A DNA stretch of 64,000 bases, from the NCBI RefSeq assembly GCF_900112355.1, contig NZ_FOLM01000016.1, positions 56,009-120,008 of the forward strand. Reading direction: 5' to 3'. The translations under genes were made by a program, and so were the position numbers. The notes under the pieces are model-generated. The model was not told the DNA's origin. It saw only the letters and a list, made by a program, of their open reading frames with translations, and made no database searches. Shown here one piece after another: positions 15,152 to 23,659 of the stretch (position 1 is its first letter; each line of letters starts with the position of its first letter). The DNA comes from Streptomyces aidingensis (GTDB lineage Bacteria; Actinomycetota; Actinomycetes; Streptomycetales; Streptomycetaceae).

Positions 15152-16270
15152 GTGGATCTTCTGGACGCCGGGCGCATCGTCGCCGGACTGGTGCTGCTCA
15201 TCGTCGGCGGCGAGCTGCTGGTGCGGGGGGCCTCCGCGCTTGCCCGCCGGGCCGGCATATCCGCACTCGTGGTCGGGCTGACGGTGGTCTCGGTGGCCAC
15301 CTCCTCGCCGGAGCTGGCGGTGACCCTGGGCGCCGTGCTGCGTGACGAGCCCGGGCTGGCGGTGGGCAACGCGGTCGGCAGCAATATCGCCAACATCCTG
15401 CTCATTCTGGGCGTCTGCGCCGTGGTGACCCCGCTGCTGGTGCGGCGGCGGCTGGTGCGGCTGGACCTGCCGCTGATGGCGGCGCTGTCCGCGGCGCTGC
15501 TGCTGATGGCGCTGGACGGCCGGATCGGTGCCTGGGACGGGATCGTCCTGCTGGCCGCGATGGCCGGCTATCTGGCGCTCACCGTGGTGACCGGCCGCCG
15601 GGAGGCGGCGGCCGGGGCGGCGGGTGATTCGCCGGCCGCCGGAGCCGGCGCCCCCGCCGATGATCCGCCCCTGCCGGTGCCCAGGTCGCTGCTGCTGGTG
15701 GCCGGCGGGGTGGGACTGCTGGTTCTCGGCGCGAACCTGCTGGTGGAGGGCGCGGTCAACGCGGCCACCGCGGCGGGGGTCAGCAGCCTGGTGGTCGGCC
15801 TGACCGTGGTCGCCGTCGGCACCTCGCTGCCCGAACTCGCGGTCTCGGTCATCGCGGTGCGGCGCGGCGAGCGCGATCTGGCGGTGGGCAATGTGGTCGG
15901 CAGCAATATCGCCAACATCGGGCTGATCCTGGGCCTGCCCGCGGTGCTCTCCGGGGACGGCCTGCCGGTGCCGGACGCGGCGGCGGCCCTGGACATCCCG
16001 CTGATGCTGGCCGCGGCGGTGGCGCTGCTGCCGATCGCCTTCACCGGCTTCTCCGTCGCCCGCTGGGAAGGCGCCCTCTTCCTCGGGCTGTACACCGCCT
16101 ACACGGCCTATGTGGTCCTGGCCGCCACCGAGCACGACGCGCTGGACGGCTTCACCGCGGCGATGGCCTGGTTCGTGCTGCCGCTGGTCGCCATGACCCT
16201 GATCGCCGTGACCGCCTACGAGTTCGGCCGCCGCGCGGGCCGGCCCGGCCCGGACCCCGGGGAACCCTAG
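15152..16270 (+). CDS. Calcium/sodium antiporter of the CaCA family
   Basis: A 372-residue membrane protein with the two inverted alpha-repeats of cation/Ca2+ exchangers. Repeat 1 has GLTVVSVATSSPELAVT and GNAVGSNIANILLILG; repeat 2 has GLTVVAVGTSLPELAVS and GNVVGSNIANIGLILG. Each half carries about five membrane segments, joined by an Ala/Gly/Pro loop. It resembles YrbG-type exchangers and should exchange Ca2+ or another cation for Na+ or H+ across the cytoplasmic membrane. The acidic and Asn/Ser residues in both repeats are intact. The start is GTG, probably leaderless. Confidence 0.88.
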   Translation: MDLLDAGRIVAGLVLLIVGGELLVRGASALARRAGISALVVGLTVVSVATSSPELAVTLGAVLRDEPGLAVGNAVGSNIANILLILGVCAVVTPLLVRRRLVRLDLPLMAALSAALLLMALDGRIGAWDGIVLLAAMAGYLALTVVTGRREAAAGAAGDSPAAGAGAPADDPPLPVPRSLLLVAGGVGLLVLGANLLVEGAVNAATAAGVSSLVVGLTVVAVGTSLPELAVSVIAVRRGERDLAVGNVVGSNIANIGLILGLPAVLSGDGLPVPDAAAALDIPLMLAAAVALLPIAFTGFSVARWEGALFLGLYTAYTAYVVLAATEHDALDGFTAAMAWFVLPLVAMTLIAVTAYEFGRRAGRPGPDPGEP

Positions 16271-16301
16271 CCCCCGGGCCCGGGCCCGGGCGCGGGCGCG
16301 G

Positions 16302-16892
16302 TCAGGGATCCAGGCGCTGGAGCAGGCCCCAGGTGAATTCGGCGACATGGCGGCCGGGGTTCCCGTGCCGGTCGGGCGCGGTGAAGAGGAGCCGGAACCG
16401 GGTGGGCGCCGAGCCCTCCCCGGGCTCGGCGGGCGGAAAGGCCCGGGCCACCTCCTCCACGGTGCAGCTCCACGGCCGCAGATCGGCCAGGGTGCGCGGC
16501 TCCGGCCCCCGGGAACCCATGGCTCGCACCAGCCACTCGTTCCACACCGCTCCGCCCGGTCCGGTCAGCACCTCGAACCGCAGATCCGGCCAGAGCGGCA
16601 CCGGCCAGCGCAGCACCCGGCAGTCGAGGTCGCCGATCCGGCGGCGGCCGGTCTCCGCGGGCGGGCCGAGCAGCGCCCGGTAGCGGGCGAGCGGCCCGCG
16701 CGCCCCGGGGGAGCGGACCATGGCCTGCCACCGGCGGTTGGCCTCCCGCATCTCGGCGCGCCCGGTGCCCAGTTCGCGCAGCGCGTCCTCGACCAGACCG
16801 GGCTGGTGGTCGGCCATCCGCCGCAGCAGCACGAGCTGGAAGCGGAGCGGGCCGGGCAGTGCGGCGGGGCGGCCGGTGCGGGGGTCGGGCAC
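16302..16892 (-). CDS. Hypothetical protein
   Basis: A protein of about 196 residues that I do not recognise. It begins with a helical region (LPGPLRFQLVLLRRMADHQPGLVEDALRE-like), has a central segment with a WPVPLWPDLRFEVL strand, and ends in FRLLFTAPDRHGNPGRHVAEFTWGLLQRL. No signal peptide or membrane segment is seen. The GTG at 16892 avoids overlap with the upstream gene; the frame stays open to 16973. It follows the Mpo1-like gene on the same strand by about 40 bases, suggesting an operon. Confidence 0.6.
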   Translation of the reverse strand: MPDPRTGRPAALPGPLRFQLVLLRRMADHQPGLVEDALRELGTGRAEMREANRRWQAMVRSPGARGPLARYRALLGPPAETGRRRIGDLDCRVLRWPVPLWPDLRFEVLTGPGGAVWNEWLVRAMGSRGPEPRTLADLRPWSCTVEEVARAFPPAEPGEGSAPTRFRLLFTAPDRHGNPGRHVAEFTWGLLQRLDP

Positions 16893-16933
16893 GGTGGGCT
16901 CTTCGGGGCGAGGGGCGGTCGGTCGGACCCGGG

Positions 16934-17299
16934 TCAGCGGCGCGGGGCGTCCCCGGGGTGGTCGCCGAGCCACTTGGCCGCGATCTCGGAGAGCTCGGCG
17001 TCCCGGCCGGCCAGCATCATCGCGATCATCTGCGCGTCGCCGCGCAGCGACCAGGCCGGGTGGCCGAACGTCGCCGGGTTGTTGCCCTCGATCAGGAAGT
17101 GCGCCGGCCAGGCGGTGCCGTAGCCGATCAGCGGCAGCCCCGCCAGCAGCCGGGGCCGTCGCCGTACCGCCCCGTAGACCGAGACCGCCAGCCCGGTGAG
17201 GGTGCCGGCCAGATGCGCCCAGCGGGTGGCGGGTCTGGAGTGCATGGCCACGTAGTACGGCCAGAACTCCTCATACGACGCAAAGCGGTGAGCGGGCAT
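16934..17299 (-). CDS. Mpo1-like (DUF962) membrane protein
   Basis: A 121-residue protein with the DUF962/Mpo1-like pattern: FASYEEFWPYYVAMHS, the conserved His in RWAHLAGT, a membrane stretch, GYGTAWPAHFLIEGN and a C-terminal HPAWSLRGDAQM segment. In yeast the relative Mpo1 is an iron-dependent dioxygenase of 2-hydroxy fatty acids; the bacterial role is not known. The conserved histidines that could bind metal are present. It starts with ATG at 17299 and is probably cotranscribed with the following hypothetical gene. Confidence 0.75.
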   Translation of the reverse strand: MPAHRFASYEEFWPYYVAMHSRPATRWAHLAGTLTGLAVSVYGAVRRRPRLLAGLPLIGYGTAWPAHFLIEGNNPATFGHPAWSLRGDAQMIAMMLAGRDAELSEIAAKWLGDHPGDAPRR

Positions 17300-17386
17300 G
17301 ACCGCACGCTACCCACCGGCCGGCGCCCTTGTCACCACGGCTGCCGCCCGGCGGCCGGCCGGGCGGCGGGGCCGTAGGCTCGGCCC

Positions 17387-18007
17387 ATGGCGAAGTATTT
17401 CGATGTGCATCCGGACAACCCGCAGCGCCGCACCATCGGCCAGGCCGTGCAGATCGTCCGGGACGGCGGGCTGATCGTGTACCCGACGGATTCCTGTTTC
17501 GCGCTCGGCTGCCGGCTGGGCAACAGCGCGGGCCTGGACCGGATCCGCGCCATCCGCCGGCTGGACGACCGGCACCACTTCACCCTGGTCTGCCGGGACC
17601 TGGCGCAGCTCGGCCAGTTCGCCCAGCTCGACAACGCGGTCTTCCGCACGGTGCGCGCCGCCACCCCCGGCCGCTTCACCTTCATCCTGCCCGCCACCAG
17701 GGAGGCGCCGCGCAAGCTGCTGCATCCCAGGCGGCGCACCGTCGGGGTGCGGATCCCCGGCCATGCGGTCGCCCAGGCGCTGGTCGAGGAGCTCGGCGAG
17801 CCGCTGATCTCCAGCACCCTGCTGCTGCCCGGCCAGGAGGAGCCGCTGACCCAGGGCTGGGAGATCAAGGAGCAGCTCGACCATGTGGTGGACGCGGTGC
17901 TGGACTCCGGCGACTGCGGCACCGAGCCCACCACCGTGGTCGACTTCTCCGCCGCCGAGCCGGAGATCGTGCGCCACGGCGCCGGCGACATCTCCCGCTT
18001 CACCTGA
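17387..18007 (+). CDS. YciO/YrdC/Sua5 family protein
   Basis: A 206-residue protein of the YrdC/Sua5 fold, closest in length and N-terminus (KYFDVHPDNPQRRTI) to YciO. Motifs seen are VYPTDSCFALGCRL, the KR-like region LDDRHHFTLVCRDL, PGRFTFILPAT, VGVRIPGH and TTVVDFS. Family members of the TsaC branch make threonylcarbamoyl-AMP for tRNA t6A; YciO itself has only weak activity in vitro, so a role in tRNA modification is possible but unproven. The ATG at 17387 follows a TAGGCT box by 7 bases, so the message may be leaderless. Confidence 0.82.
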   Translation: MAKYFDVHPDNPQRRTIGQAVQIVRDGGLIVYPTDSCFALGCRLGNSAGLDRIRAIRRLDDRHHFTLVCRDLAQLGQFAQLDNAVFRTVRAATPGRFTFILPATREAPRKLLHPRRRTVGVRIPGHAVAQALVEELGEPLISSTLLLPGQEEPLTQGWEIKEQLDHVVDAVLDSGDCGTEPTTVVDFSAAEPEIVRHGAGDISRFT

Positions 18008-18068
18008 CGGGGCCCGACGGCTGCGGCCGGCCGGCGCCGCCGGTCCGGGCCGCCGCGCCCCCGCCGCC

Positions 18069-18836
18069 TCATGCGCCGGGGCGCCGGCCGATGAACAGGG
18101 TGCGTCCGGGCCGCTCACCGCCGTCGGCGGTCTCCTGTGCGGAGGAGACCGTGAAGCCCGCCCCGGCCAGCAGCCGGCGCCAGTCGGCGGCCGGGAACAG
18201 CCCGGTCACATGGGCCTCGTGCGCCGTCCAGACCCGTCCGTCGGCCTCCCGCACGGTGAAGGTGTAGTCGGTCCGCACGGTGCTGCCGCCCGGCTCCGGG
18301 GGCCGGCTCCACTCCAGATAGCGGGCACCGCTGCCGTCCGGCGCGTCGCTGCCGCCGCAGTCGGTGCCGGGCCGGTAGGTCTCGGCCAGGTGGTCCGGGA
18401 AGAAGACGGCCACCCCGCCCGGGCGGCAGTGCGCGTGCGCGGTGCGGAAGGCGGCGGCCAGTTCCTCCGTGGTGGTCATGTAGTCGATGGCGTCGTGCAC
18501 GAACACCCCGTCGAAGTCCCGGCCCAGCCGGAGGTCCCGCATGTCGCCGCGGAGGTGCTCCACCCCGGGGTTGAGCTTCCGGGAGACCGCCAGCATCTCC
18601 TCGGAGAGGTCCACCAGCGTCAGTTGGTAGCGGTCGCGCAGATGGAAGGCGGTGTGGCCGCCGCCGCTGCCCAGCTCCAGCACCTGCCGCACCGGCCGCC
18701 CGGCCAGGCCGAACAGCCGGGCGACGGTCTCGGCGTCCTCCTGGTAGACCTCGACCGGGGAGATCAGCGGCCACCAGGGGGCGAGGTCGCCGTACAGGCG
18801 GGCGGCCGGCGGGCCGTCCGGGGCCGGTGTCGTCAT
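18069..18836 (-). CDS. SAM-dependent methyltransferase, class I
   Basis: A 255-residue protein with the Rossmann-type methyltransferase core. Motif I is VLELGSGGGHTAF, followed by LTLVDLSEEML, a GDMRDLRLG segment and a HDAIDYM-TTEEL segment with CRPGGVAVFFPDH. The C-terminal half, with GGSTVRTDYTFTVRE, probably forms the substrate site. No substrate can be named. The ATG at 18836 has GGAG close upstream and matches the domain start, although the frame is open further. It is divergent from the DUF1330 gene, with a palindromic operator between them. Confidence 0.8.
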   Translation of the reverse strand: MTTPAPDGPPAARLYGDLAPWWPLISPVEVYQEDAETVARLFGLAGRPVRQVLELGSGGGHTAFHLRDRYQLTLVDLSEEMLAVSRKLNPGVEHLRGDMRDLRLGRDFDGVFVHDAIDYMTTTEELAAAFRTAHAHCRPGGVAVFFPDHLAETYRPGTDCGGSDAPDGSGARYLEWSRPPEPGGSTVRTDYTFTVREADGRVWTAHEAHVTGLFPAADWRRLLAGAGFTVSSAQETADGGERPGRTLFIGRRPGA

Positions 18837-18980
18837 GGCGCTCCGCATCTCCGGCCGCCGGGCGGGCCGCCCCCGGAACACCGCCGGCGGCACCCCGGCG
18901 TTCCGCAGGGGATGGTATCCCGCGCCGCCGCACCCTTGACGGACGGGCGCCGGGCCGGTGGGATGGGGAGAGTCGGTGAG

Positions 18981-18990
18981 CAAGCGCTTG
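18981..18990. promoter_or_regulatory. LacI-type palindrome
   Basis: CAAGCGCTTG is a perfect 10-bp palindrome with the LacI-family core, 18 bases upstream of the DUF1330 start codon and between two divergent genes. The flanks (GAG and GTC) do not extend the symmetry. Confidence 0.5.
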
Positions 18991-19008
18991 GTCAATGAGG
19001 AGGACGGC

Positions 19009-19386
19009 ATGGCGGTGGATCCGCGCGGGGCGGACTTGAAGCGGTATCTGGACGAGGATCCGGGCGGGCCGGTGGTGATGCTCAATCTGCTGCGCTTCGC
19101 CGAGGACGGCCGGGAGTCCTACCGCCGGTACGCCGAGGCGCTGGCCGAGACCTTTCTGCCCCGCTACGGCGGCCAGGTGCTCTACGCCGGGCAGGGCTCC
19201 ACCCCGCTGGTCGCCGAGGAGGGGCAGAGCTGGGACGCGGTGCTGCTGGTCCGCTACCCCAGCCGCGAGGCGTTCTCCCGGATGGTCGCCGACCCCGAGT
19301 ACCAGCAGGTCACCCGGCTGCGGACGGCGGCGCTGACCGAGGCCGTGCTCCAGGCCACCCACCGCTGGTCCCCGGTGGCCGGCTGA
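19009..19386 (+). CDS. DUF1330 domain protein
   Basis: A 125-residue single-domain protein with a dimeric alpha/beta-barrel pattern: VVMLNLLRF at the start, YRRYAEALAETFLPRYGGQVLYAG in the middle and DAVLLVRYPSREAFSRMVADPEYQ near the end. This is the DUF1330 signature (NlaF-like ferredoxin fold). The biochemical role is unknown. The ATG at 19009 has GAGGAGG 5 bases upstream and is preferred to earlier in-frame starts. The palindrome just upstream suggests sugar-linked control. Confidence 0.8.
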   Translation: MAVDPRGADLKRYLDEDPGGPVVMLNLLRFAEDGRESYRRYAEALAETFLPRYGGQVLYAGQGSTPLVAEEGQSWDAVLLVRYPSREAFSRMVADPEYQQVTRLRTAALTEAVLQATHRWSPVAG

Positions 19387-19411
19387 CCGCCGGGCACCCG
19401 GCCCGCCGGGC

Positions 19412-21458
19412 TCAGCGGCCGGGCAGCGCGGTGCGGACCACGGCCACCCCCAGCGGCGGAAGGGTGAGCGCGCCGGCGGCCTCGTCACCGGTGATCAGAT
19501 CGACACCGGCGGCCGGCAGTTCCACCCGGGCCGGCCCGGTCTCGGAGTGATTGAGCAGAAAGAGATAGCGGGCGTCCGCGCCCTCGCGGACGGTGGCCTC
19601 CACCTGCGCGGGCGCGCCCGCCAGCAGCGGCCGCACCCCCGCCTCGGCCACCGCCCCGAGCAGCACCCGGCCCAGCGTGGCAGCGTCCGGCCGGGTGCCG
19701 AGGTAGTGCACCCGGCCGGCGCCGACGTCGTTGCGCAGGATCGCGGCGCGGCCCGCCAGCAGGCCGGTGCGGTAGGTGGCCACCGTCTCCGCGGTCTCCG
19801 GGTGGATGCTGTCCTGCCACCAGTCGGCGCGGCCGGTGGTGCCGTCCGGGAACGCGAGTTCGAAGGTCTCGCCCTCCCGGGCCGGCCAGAACTCGTCGAT
19901 CCAGGCGCCGATCAGTTCCCGGAACGCCCCCGGATAGGCGGGCTGCCGCACCTGGTTGGCGGCGTCCGCCACCCCGGAGAAGAACGAGCAGACCAGGGTC
20001 CCGCCGTCCCGCACGAAGCGGGTCAGCCCGGCCGTGAAGCGGTCGTCCACCAGATAGGCGCTGGGCACCACGACCACCCGGTAGCGGTCCAGGGCGGAGC
20101 CGTAGCCCACCACGTCCACCGCGTGCTGCGCCTGGAGCAGCGGCCGGTAGTGGCCGGTGACGATCGCCGGGTAGTCGAAGTCGTTGCGCGGCAGCCCGTG
20201 GGTCTCGGTCAGCCCCCACCAGGCGTCCCAGTCGAAGAGCACCGCGATCCGGGCCGCCGGGCCGGTGCTGCCGACCGCCTCGGCGATCCGGGGCAGCTCC
20301 CTGCCCAGCGCCTCGATCTCCCGCCAGGTGCGGGAGGCGGTGCCGGAGTGCGGCAGCATCGCCGAGTGGAAGCGCTCGTGACCGCCCCGCCCGGCCCGCC
20401 ACTGGAAGTAGAGCACGCTGTCCGCGCCGTGCGCGATCGCCTGGTAGGAACCCAGCCGCATCAGGCCGGGCCGCTTGACGTTGTTGACCTTCCACTGCGA
20501 GACGGCGCTCGCCGCCTGCTCCATCAGCACCCATGGCTCGTCGCGCAGCGAGCGCATGAGATCGAAGTTGAGCGCCGCCGCCACCCGGGAGTCCGGCTGC
20601 CCGGGGTCGGGGTAGATGTCCAGCGCCACCGCGTCCTGCTCGCGAGCCCAGCGCCAGTAGTCGGCGTGCTTGTAGAAGCGCATGTAGTTGGTGAGCACCG
20701 GGATGTCGTCCCGGAAGGAGCGGACGATGTCCCGCTCCCGCACGAAGCACTCCAGGAGCGCGTCGGAGACAAAGCGTTTGTAGTCCAGCCGGCGGGTGGG
20801 ATTGGACCAGGACCGGGGGATCTCCGGCGGATTGACCTGCTCCCAGTCGGTGTACACCTGTGACCAGAAGCGGGTGTACCAGGCGTCGTTGAGCGCCTCC
20901 AGGGTGCCGTAGCGGCGGCGCAGCCACTCGCGGAAGGCGACCGCGCTGCCCGGGGTGTAGGGCGTGGGCCCGTACTCGTTGCCGATGTGCCACATGGCCA
21001 GCGCCGGATGGTGCGCATACCGCTCGGCCAGCGCCCGGGTGATCCGGGCGGCGTGCTCGCGGTAGCGGGGGGGAGGTGGGGTCGAAGTGCAGGCGGTTGC
21101 CGAAGCCGAAGGTCTCCCCGTCCTCCATCACCGGGTGCACCTCGGGATGGCCGTGGCTGAGCCAGACCGGCGGGGCCGCCGTCGGGGTGGCCAGATCGAC
21201 GGCGATCCCGCCCGCGTGCAGCAGCTCCATCACCTCGTCCAGCCAGCCGAAGGTGAAGCGGCCGGGCTCGGGTTCCAGCGACGCCCAGGCGAAGACGCCC
21301 AGGGTCACCAGATTGACCCCCGCGCGTTTCATCAGGGCGATGTCCTCGTCCCACACCGGCCGGTCCCACTGCTCGGGGTTGTAGTCCCCGCCGAAGGCGA
21401 AGCCGCCCAGCCGGGCCCGGAATCCGTCCATGCGCCTGTTCACGGTCACCTCGGTCAC
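19412..21458 (-). pseudogene. Beta-galactosidase GH42, split by a +1 frameshift
   Basis: The N-terminal frame begins at GTG 21458 (AAGGAG upstream) and reads GGDYNPEQWDRPVWDEDI and FAWASLEPEPGRF. It then runs out of frame after RLHFDPTSP. The correct family sequence continues one base over as RYREHAARITRALAERY and then HIGNEYGPTPYTPG. The lesion is in a run of seven G (21067-21073); six would restore a 681-residue GH42 enzyme, the normal length. Acid/base Glu (GNEYG) and nucleophile Glu (WVLMEQAAS) are both intact downstream. The enzyme would hydrolyse beta-galactosides in the cytoplasm. A homopolymer error in the assembly is as likely as a real mutation. A LacI-type operator lies upstream. 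Confidence 0.88.
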
Positions 21459-21506
21459 ACCGGTGCTCCTTACCCGCCCCGCGGACCGGCAGTCCTGTCG
21501 GCGGCA

Positions 21507-21519
21507 GAAAGCGGTTACC
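21507..21519. promoter_or_regulatory. LacI-type operator of the GH42 gene
   Basis: GAAAGCGGTTACC differs by one base from the reverse complement of the operator at 7717-7733. It lies about 50 bases upstream of the GH42 start and suggests that one regulator controls the ABC gene and GH42. Confidence 0.5.
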
Positions 21520-21698
21520 GGATGCCCTCCCGCATCCCATGACCGGGAGAAACCCCAGGTGGGAGCCGCACTCTCATCCCGGTATCCCGCATTTCCGGCC
21601 GGCCGTTGCGTGGGCCGGGCCGGCCGTGGGACACCTTTCCCGGCCCCGGTCGCCGCCGGATGACCGGGCCGGACGGAGCCGACTGACGAGGGGTGAGC

Positions 21699-22508
21699 AT
21701 GTTGCAGGTCTCGCTGCTGGGGCCGTTGGAGATCACGGTCGGGGGGCGTCCGGTGCCCGTCACCGCGCGGCGGGCGATGCGGTTCCTGGCGGCCCTGGCG
21801 CTGGCCGGCGGCCGGCCGGTCGCCATCCCCGGGCTGGTCGAGTCCGTATGGGCGGACCGGCCGCCGGCCACCGCCGAGGCCCAGCTCCAGACCGTGGTGT
21901 GGCGGCTGCGCGCCGCCCTCGCCGAGGCCGGCCTGCCGGCCGGCACCATCGCCCGCCGGTCCGCCGGTTATCTGCTGCCGCGGGAAGCGTTCCGCACCGA
22001 TCTGGCCCGCTTCCGCACGGATGTGGAGACCGCGCGGGCCGAGCTGGGCCGGGGCCGCACCGACGAGGCGGCCGGCATCCTGCGGTCCGCGCTGGACCGC
22101 TGGCGCGGCCCGGCGCTGCTCGGCATCGGCGGCGGGGCGACGCTGGCCGCGGCGGTGGAGCGGATGGAGGAGGAGCGGCAGCGCGCCCATGAGCAGTGCG
22201 TCCGGCTGGACGTGCTGCGCGGCAGGCACCACGCGGTCAGCGTGGAACTGCGCGAACTGGTCGCCCTCCACCCGCTGCGCGAGTCCCTGGTGTGCACGCT
22301 GGCGCTGGCGCTGTACCGGTCGGGGCGGCAGACGGACGCGCTCGGCGTGCTGCGGCGGACCCGGGACCGGCTGCGCGACAGGCTGGGGATGGACCCCGGC
22401 CGGGAACTGGTGCGGGTGGAGCAGGCGATCCTCCGGCAGTCCCTCGCCTTCTCCGCGGCCGAGAACCGGCTGGAACTCCGCCAGATCGAGCGCGCGCTGG
22501 AGGGCTGA
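21699..22508 (+). CDS. SARP-type transcriptional activator
   Basis: A 269-residue stand-alone SARP. The N-terminal OmpR-like winged helix (about 1-95) contains VSLLGPLEITVGG, the LVESVWADRPPATAEAQLQTVVWRLRAAL recognition region, and ARRSAGYLL. The C-terminal bacterial transcriptional activation domain (about 96-245) carries DLARFRTDVETAR, RWRGPALLG, LRELVALHPLRESLV and LRDRLGMDPGREL. SARPs activate secondary-metabolism or differentiation genes by binding direct repeats near -35 boxes. The ATG at 21699 is preferred to the GTG at 21693. Two membrane HTH genes follow on the same strand after 86 bases; these may be its targets or partners. Confidence 0.88.
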   Translation: MLQVSLLGPLEITVGGRPVPVTARRAMRFLAALALAGGRPVAIPGLVESVWADRPPATAEAQLQTVVWRLRAALAEAGLPAGTIARRSAGYLLPREAFRTDLARFRTDVETARAELGRGRTDEAAGILRSALDRWRGPALLGIGGGATLAAAVERMEEERQRAHEQCVRLDVLRGRHHAVSVELRELVALHPLRESLVCTLALALYRSGRQTDALGVLRRTRDRLRDRLGMDPGRELVRVEQAILRQSLAFSAAENRLELRQIERALEG

Positions 22509-22594
22509 GCCGATGGCCGTCGCGCCCCCGTGCCGCCGCCCGGCGGCTAGCATCGTGGCCGCAAGGGCTGGGATGTGCGGGAGGACGGCTGCGG

Positions 22595-23581
22595 ATGGGC
22601 CACGGCCGGGATGCGGAACTGGCCCGCGAGCTGCGTGCCCTGAAGGAGAGCTCGGGGCTCAGCTTCGAGGCCCTCGCCACCCGGGCCGGCATCAGCCGCT
22701 CCGCGCTCCACCGGTACTGCACCGGGGCCACCGTGCCCGGTGAGTTCGCGCCCGTGGAGCGCTTCGCCAGGGCCTGCGGTGCCGGGCGGGAACGTCTGCT
22801 GGCCCTGCACGCCCTGTGGGCGCGGGCGACCGGGGAACCCCCGGCGGCGCCCGCGCCGGAGGCTCCCCGGCCGTCCGCGCCGCCCGCCGCGCCGGACCCG
22901 CCCGGAGCGGGCCGCGGCCGGCGCACGGCGCGGAACCGGCTCCGCCTGGCCGCCGCCGTCGCCGCGGTCCTGCTGCCGGCCGCGGCGGCGCTGCTGGTGT
23001 CCTCCTCCGCCGCCCCCGAGGAGCGGGAGCCGCCCGGACTGCTGCTCACCGACGCCTGTGCGGGCCCCGTGGGGCTCGGCCAGCAGGGCGAGTGCGTACG
23101 GGAGGTCCAGCGGCTGCTGGACGCGGCCGGCGCGGCCGGCACCGAGAGCCATGGGCGTTATGTGCCCAACACGATGCGCCGGGTGCTGGCCTTCCAGGTG
23201 CTGGCCGGTCTGCGGCCGAACGGCGTCGTGGACGGGGACACCAAGCGGGCCCTGTACCGGGGCGGCGTCAGCCTGGCCGCCTGGGACAAGGAGCGGGTCG
23301 CGGAGCACATCCGGGAGGTCTTCGCCGACACCCCGGACCCGGAGGAGGCCGTGCGCCTCGCCGACTGCCGGTCGCTGCTCGATCCGCTGTATGTGCTGTC
23401 GGGGCTGCGGATTCCGCGCAGTTGGGGGGTGTTCCAGCTCAGCGAGCCGCTGATCGGGGAACTCGGCGGTACGCTGCGGGACGCGCTCGATCCGGCCTGG
23501 AACATCGAGGCGGCGCACCGGCTCTGGTCCCGGAACGGCGACTTCGGGGAGCTTTCGGACTGTCTGGTGTCAATTCCGTGA
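22595..23581 (+). CDS. Membrane HTH protein with peptidoglycan-binding and degenerate muramidase-like domain (copy 1)
   Basis: A 328-residue protein with an unusual order of parts. Residues 8-75 form an XRE-like HTH with SFEALATRAGISRSALHRYCTG. A Pro/Ala linker follows, then one membrane helix at about 117-137 preceded by arginines, which puts the HTH in the cytoplasm. Residues about 152-228 form a PG_binding_1-like repeat with CVREVQRLLDAAG, VLAFQVLAGLRPNGVVD and TKRALY. Residues 235-323 resemble a lytic transglycosylase/Rpf-like fold (LLDPLYVL, WGVFQLSEP, DPAWNIEAAHRLW), but Arg259 replaces the Glu of the usual CES motif. It may sense cell-wall material outside and act on DNA inside. Function is inferred; I do not know a characterised relative. 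Confidence 0.78.
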   Translation: MGHGRDAELARELRALKESSGLSFEALATRAGISRSALHRYCTGATVPGEFAPVERFARACGAGRERLLALHALWARATGEPPAAPAPEAPRPSAPPAAPDPPGAGRGRRTARNRLRLAAAVAAVLLPAAAALLVSSSAAPEEREPPGLLLTDACAGPVGLGQQGECVREVQRLLDAAGAAGTESHGRYVPNTMRRVLAFQVLAGLRPNGVVDGDTKRALYRGGVSLAAWDKERVAEHIREVFADTPDPEEAVRLADCRSLLDPLYVLSGLRIPRSWGVFQLSEPLIGELGGTLRDALDPAWNIEAAHRLWSRNGDFGELSDCLVSIP

Positions 23582-23582
23582 C

Positions 23583-23616
23583 GTGGTGCGTAGTGGTGCA
23601 CATGACACGGTAGAGT
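23583..23616 (+). promoter_or_regulatory. Direct-repeat promoter of the second membrane HTH gene
   Basis: GTGGTGC occurs at 23583-23589 and 23593-23599, a 10-base period, and TAGAGT (23611-23616) follows as a -10 box. Paired heptamers on one DNA face just upstream of a -10 box without a good -35 box are the layout used by SARP activators, although their usual period is 11. The SARP gene lies 1.1 kb upstream. Confidence 0.4.
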
Positions 23617-23659
23617 CTCGCGGGACAGTCGCACGGGGGAATGCTCCGGGGGAATCACC

